Both the position numbers and the translations under genes were made by a program. A DNA stretch of 64,000 nucleotides. It comes from Argopecten irradians. Taxonomy: Eukaryota > Mollusca > Bivalvia > Pectinida > Pectinidae. The stretch lies in NCBI RefSeq assembly GCF_041381155.1, contig NC_091142.1:23088362-23152361 (forward strand), given 5' to 3'. Below, one piece after another: positions 62,701 to 64,000 of this stretch (positions within the stretch are counted from its first letter, which is position 1; each line of letters starts with the position of its first letter). A model generated the notes under the pieces. It was given only the letters and a program-made list of their open reading frames with translations, made no database searches and had not been told where the DNA came from.

Positions 62701-63290
62701 AACACATACTTTTCCGTATCAAAATGTAGATTTTTGTTCAGGATTAATTAATATTCTTTTGTTTAATTCAAAACTTCAGTTTTAAAAATATTTCTTTTTC
62801 AAAAAAGCAATTCCAAATCAGTGCTAGAATATATACCCCCTTCATAGATGAAATGTAAAGCAAAATTTCACTGGCAAAATGCATAAATGCATAAAAATGT
62901 ACTCTTCTAATACAAATTTTCAAACTTTCAGTCACATAATCTAACAGCAAAAGCAATAAGTATTAGTTGTTATACAAGCCTCAAATTCACCAACATTGAA
63001 CTCACCATCAGGCCCCCTGATTGGTCAAAACTATTTGACCAATGAATGAGCTTGATTTGAAACAGCTTGATTTGATGAAGTTGAAGCCTGTATTGTCTGG
63101 ACAGATTGACCAGGCAGACTTATTCCTCCTTGTATACACCCCAATCGTGCCCGGTAAAAAAGTCTGAGCAAAATTATAAATTGAGGTGAATGAGGGGAGT
63201 GAAACATTGGAAGGGAGGTGAACTTACACAGCTCTGGCATTATAATGTCGCTTGATAAATCCCACACAAGCTCGCCATCTTCATTCGTCA
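41720..63290 (-). CDS. MSI: Musashi RNA-binding protein, C-terminal half (5' part with RRMs beyond the window)
   Basis: Musashi proteins bind UAG-containing mRNAs through two RRMs and control translation. Only C-terminal exons are present: 63290-63228, 60875-60828, 59436-59347, 54151-54017, 51488-51282, 48408-48337, 42280-42102, 41761-41720. All have AG/GT borders and matching phases. Diagnostic segments: YPYAGRGFPAIAPAGYYYPG (compare vertebrate YGRGFPGFAP and YQFPG), an Ala-rich VVAAAAARGSG, ANSPGPCDLY with SQDGLSYIQATSPQPSSFGH, and a C-terminus GQLIATNFQNGYH (compare GPLIATAFTNGYH). The first six exons are all 3n long and phase 1 at both ends (63, 48, 90, 135, 207, 72 nt). Which of them are constitutive is unknown; 63290-63228 and 48408-48337 have no vertebrate match that I recall. 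Failure to use the donor at 42101 would end the protein at 42069 with V-S-S-S-H-V-I-V-D-K. Confidence 0.88.
42281..48336 (-). other. Musashi intron, no further exon supported
   Basis: About 6 kb between exons 48408-48337 and 42280-42102. An AT dinucleotide run lies at 45363-45384. GC-richer patches at 44370-44520 and 45950-46210 were read on both strands without finding a border-consistent exon. Confidence 0.45.
45363..45384. repeat. (AT)n microsatellite
   Basis: Run of TA dinucleotides within the Musashi intron. Confidence 0.85.
48717..49760 (-). pseudogene. Decayed coding-like remnants of unknown family in a Musashi intron
   Basis: The minus strand holds protein-like stretches with ordinary amino-acid composition (for example MEPLCGVIDEVAWQMPALEL near 49090-49020 and TGYIGTALSDHDSY near 49725-49680) in a region otherwise lacking splice sites that fit Musashi phases. 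It appears broken in several places. I do not recognise the family; it may be an old inserted element or a processed copy of a host gene. Confidence 0.35.
49761..51281 (-). other. Musashi intron, nothing recognised
   Basis: AT-rich intron sequence before exon 51488-51282, with scattered homopolymer runs. Confidence 0.5.
51489..54016 (-). other. Musashi intron, nothing recognised
   Basis: AT-rich intron between exons 54151-54017 and 51488-51282; no exon, RNA or element identified. Confidence 0.5.
54152..59346 (-). other. Musashi intron, with short repeats near its 5' end
   Basis: About 5.2 kb, AT-rich. Just inside the neighbouring exon, near 59155-59275, three loose copies of a CTGATTGGCTGAAAACTTAAGG-like unit start; each copy is shorter than 60 bp. 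Only the first part of the unit (CTGATTGGCTGAAA) is well kept. No exon found. Confidence 0.45.
59437..60827 (-). other. Musashi intron, nothing recognised
   Basis: AT-rich. Near 60710-60800 two copies of a GACCAATCA/ACCTGTG-containing segment lie close to exon 60875-60828 and may be splicing-regulatory; this is speculative. Confidence 0.4.
60876..63227 (-). other. Musashi intron, nothing recognised
   Basis: AT-rich intron with an A-run at 62346-62361; no exon or element identified. Confidence 0.5.
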
Positions 63291-64000
63291 CTACGAAAGG
63301 ATTAGAAAAAAAAGGGAAACAAGTTTTAGTGGCAGCAGAGATAAGCACACACATGTATAGAGCTAGGGTCCTGGTGAAAGGTCCTGTCCCCACACCAGCG
63401 GTCAGTCTAAACCCCCCTGTTGCAGGGACGTCCACATCTGCCATAGGGAGGTGTAGACTGTAATATCTTGTGTTATCTAGATTCCCGGAATGCTGCGGTC
63501 TATATTGGAGCTCCGACCATTGTCACTGCGCGCAGCCATTATACACAGCGATATACTATTGAAGCCAACAGATGTAAATACACGAGTATTCCTTGGGAGT
63601 ATGATGTCTAACCCAGTGCACCTCACACCAAAAGTGCAAAAAATACAAATCATCTACGACAACAATAGTTCTACAGTGATAATCGCGACTCTGTCACACC
63701 ATCTCACTGGCCAATCGCAACGTTGAAGGTCCGCAGCAAATGGCCTCCGGTGTGATAAAGTCACCATACATACACAACATATACCAAAATTTCCTATCTT
63801 CTACTGCTAATGTTAATGACTGCTTGGATATCTAATACTCTTTTATCTATTTTGTTTTTCTTTATAACAAAAATTGAAAATTACATTTAAAATTTCTAAA
63901 CAACAATAAAATTACTTGTAATTTCAAATTCATATGAGTTTCTCATTTTCAAACGAAGAAACAAACAGAATGACAAAATGCCAATGCAGTGTTACAGTCG
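63291..64000 (-). other. Musashi intron running off the window; possible alternative 5' exon
   Basis: An ATG at 63444 on the minus strand opens a frame (MADVDVPATGG) that runs through the acceptor into exon 63290-63228. It could be an internal first exon of an RRM-less isoform, but no promoter evidence is visible and simple read-through of an intron is equally likely. No RRM motif is present. Confidence 0.3.

Overview
The window is animal nuclear DNA. It is AT-rich, genes are split by GT-AG introns of 0.1-9 kb, and there are many MITEs, a tRNA-derived SINE and two pearl-type tandem-core elements ending in (ACGG)n. Pearl elements are best known from bivalves, so a bivalve mollusc is the most likely source; the species cannot be resolved by eye.

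Layout: (1) 57-10,231 (+): 3' 15 exons of a secreted-type right-handed beta-helix protein whose C-terminus carries three Cys-rich modules. (2) 13,005-19,655 (-): complete six-exon NTAQ1 (N-terminal glutamine amidohydrolase, Arg/N-degron pathway), 201 aa, all three catalytic residues present. Its exon-5 end has been amplified into a 45-bp tandem array in the next intron, each unit carrying a copy of the splice donor. A second, 50-bp, minisatellite abuts its stop codon. (3) 19,842-23,591 (+): complete five-exon isochorismatase-domain protein of the ISOC2/ISOC1 type, 200 aa, sharing a ~190-bp divergent promoter with NTAQ1. (4) 26,421-29,945 (+): a small secreted four-EF-hand protein, 142 aa, four exons. 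(5) 41,720-63,290 (-): the C-terminal half of a Musashi RNA-binding protein; the RRM exons lie beyond the right edge. Its internal exons in this window are nearly all symmetric phase-1 cassettes, a layout suited to isoform choice.

The exon models were assembled by hand from splice consensus and phase. The ISOC, NTAQ1, EF-hand and Musashi models close in frame at every junction, and the junction residues match the known family sequences where I remember them. Human comparisons are from memory.

The most notable signal is a theme of local tandem duplication touching exon edges: an acceptor plus exon start in the beta-helix gene (89 bp), the donor end of NTAQ1 exon 5 (45 bp, more than 20 units), and the terminal coding exon of ISOC (72 bp). 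The NTAQ1 array is the most likely new biology. It stays open and in phase for several units, so choice of donor could add 15-residue blocks next to the enzyme's C-terminal segment.
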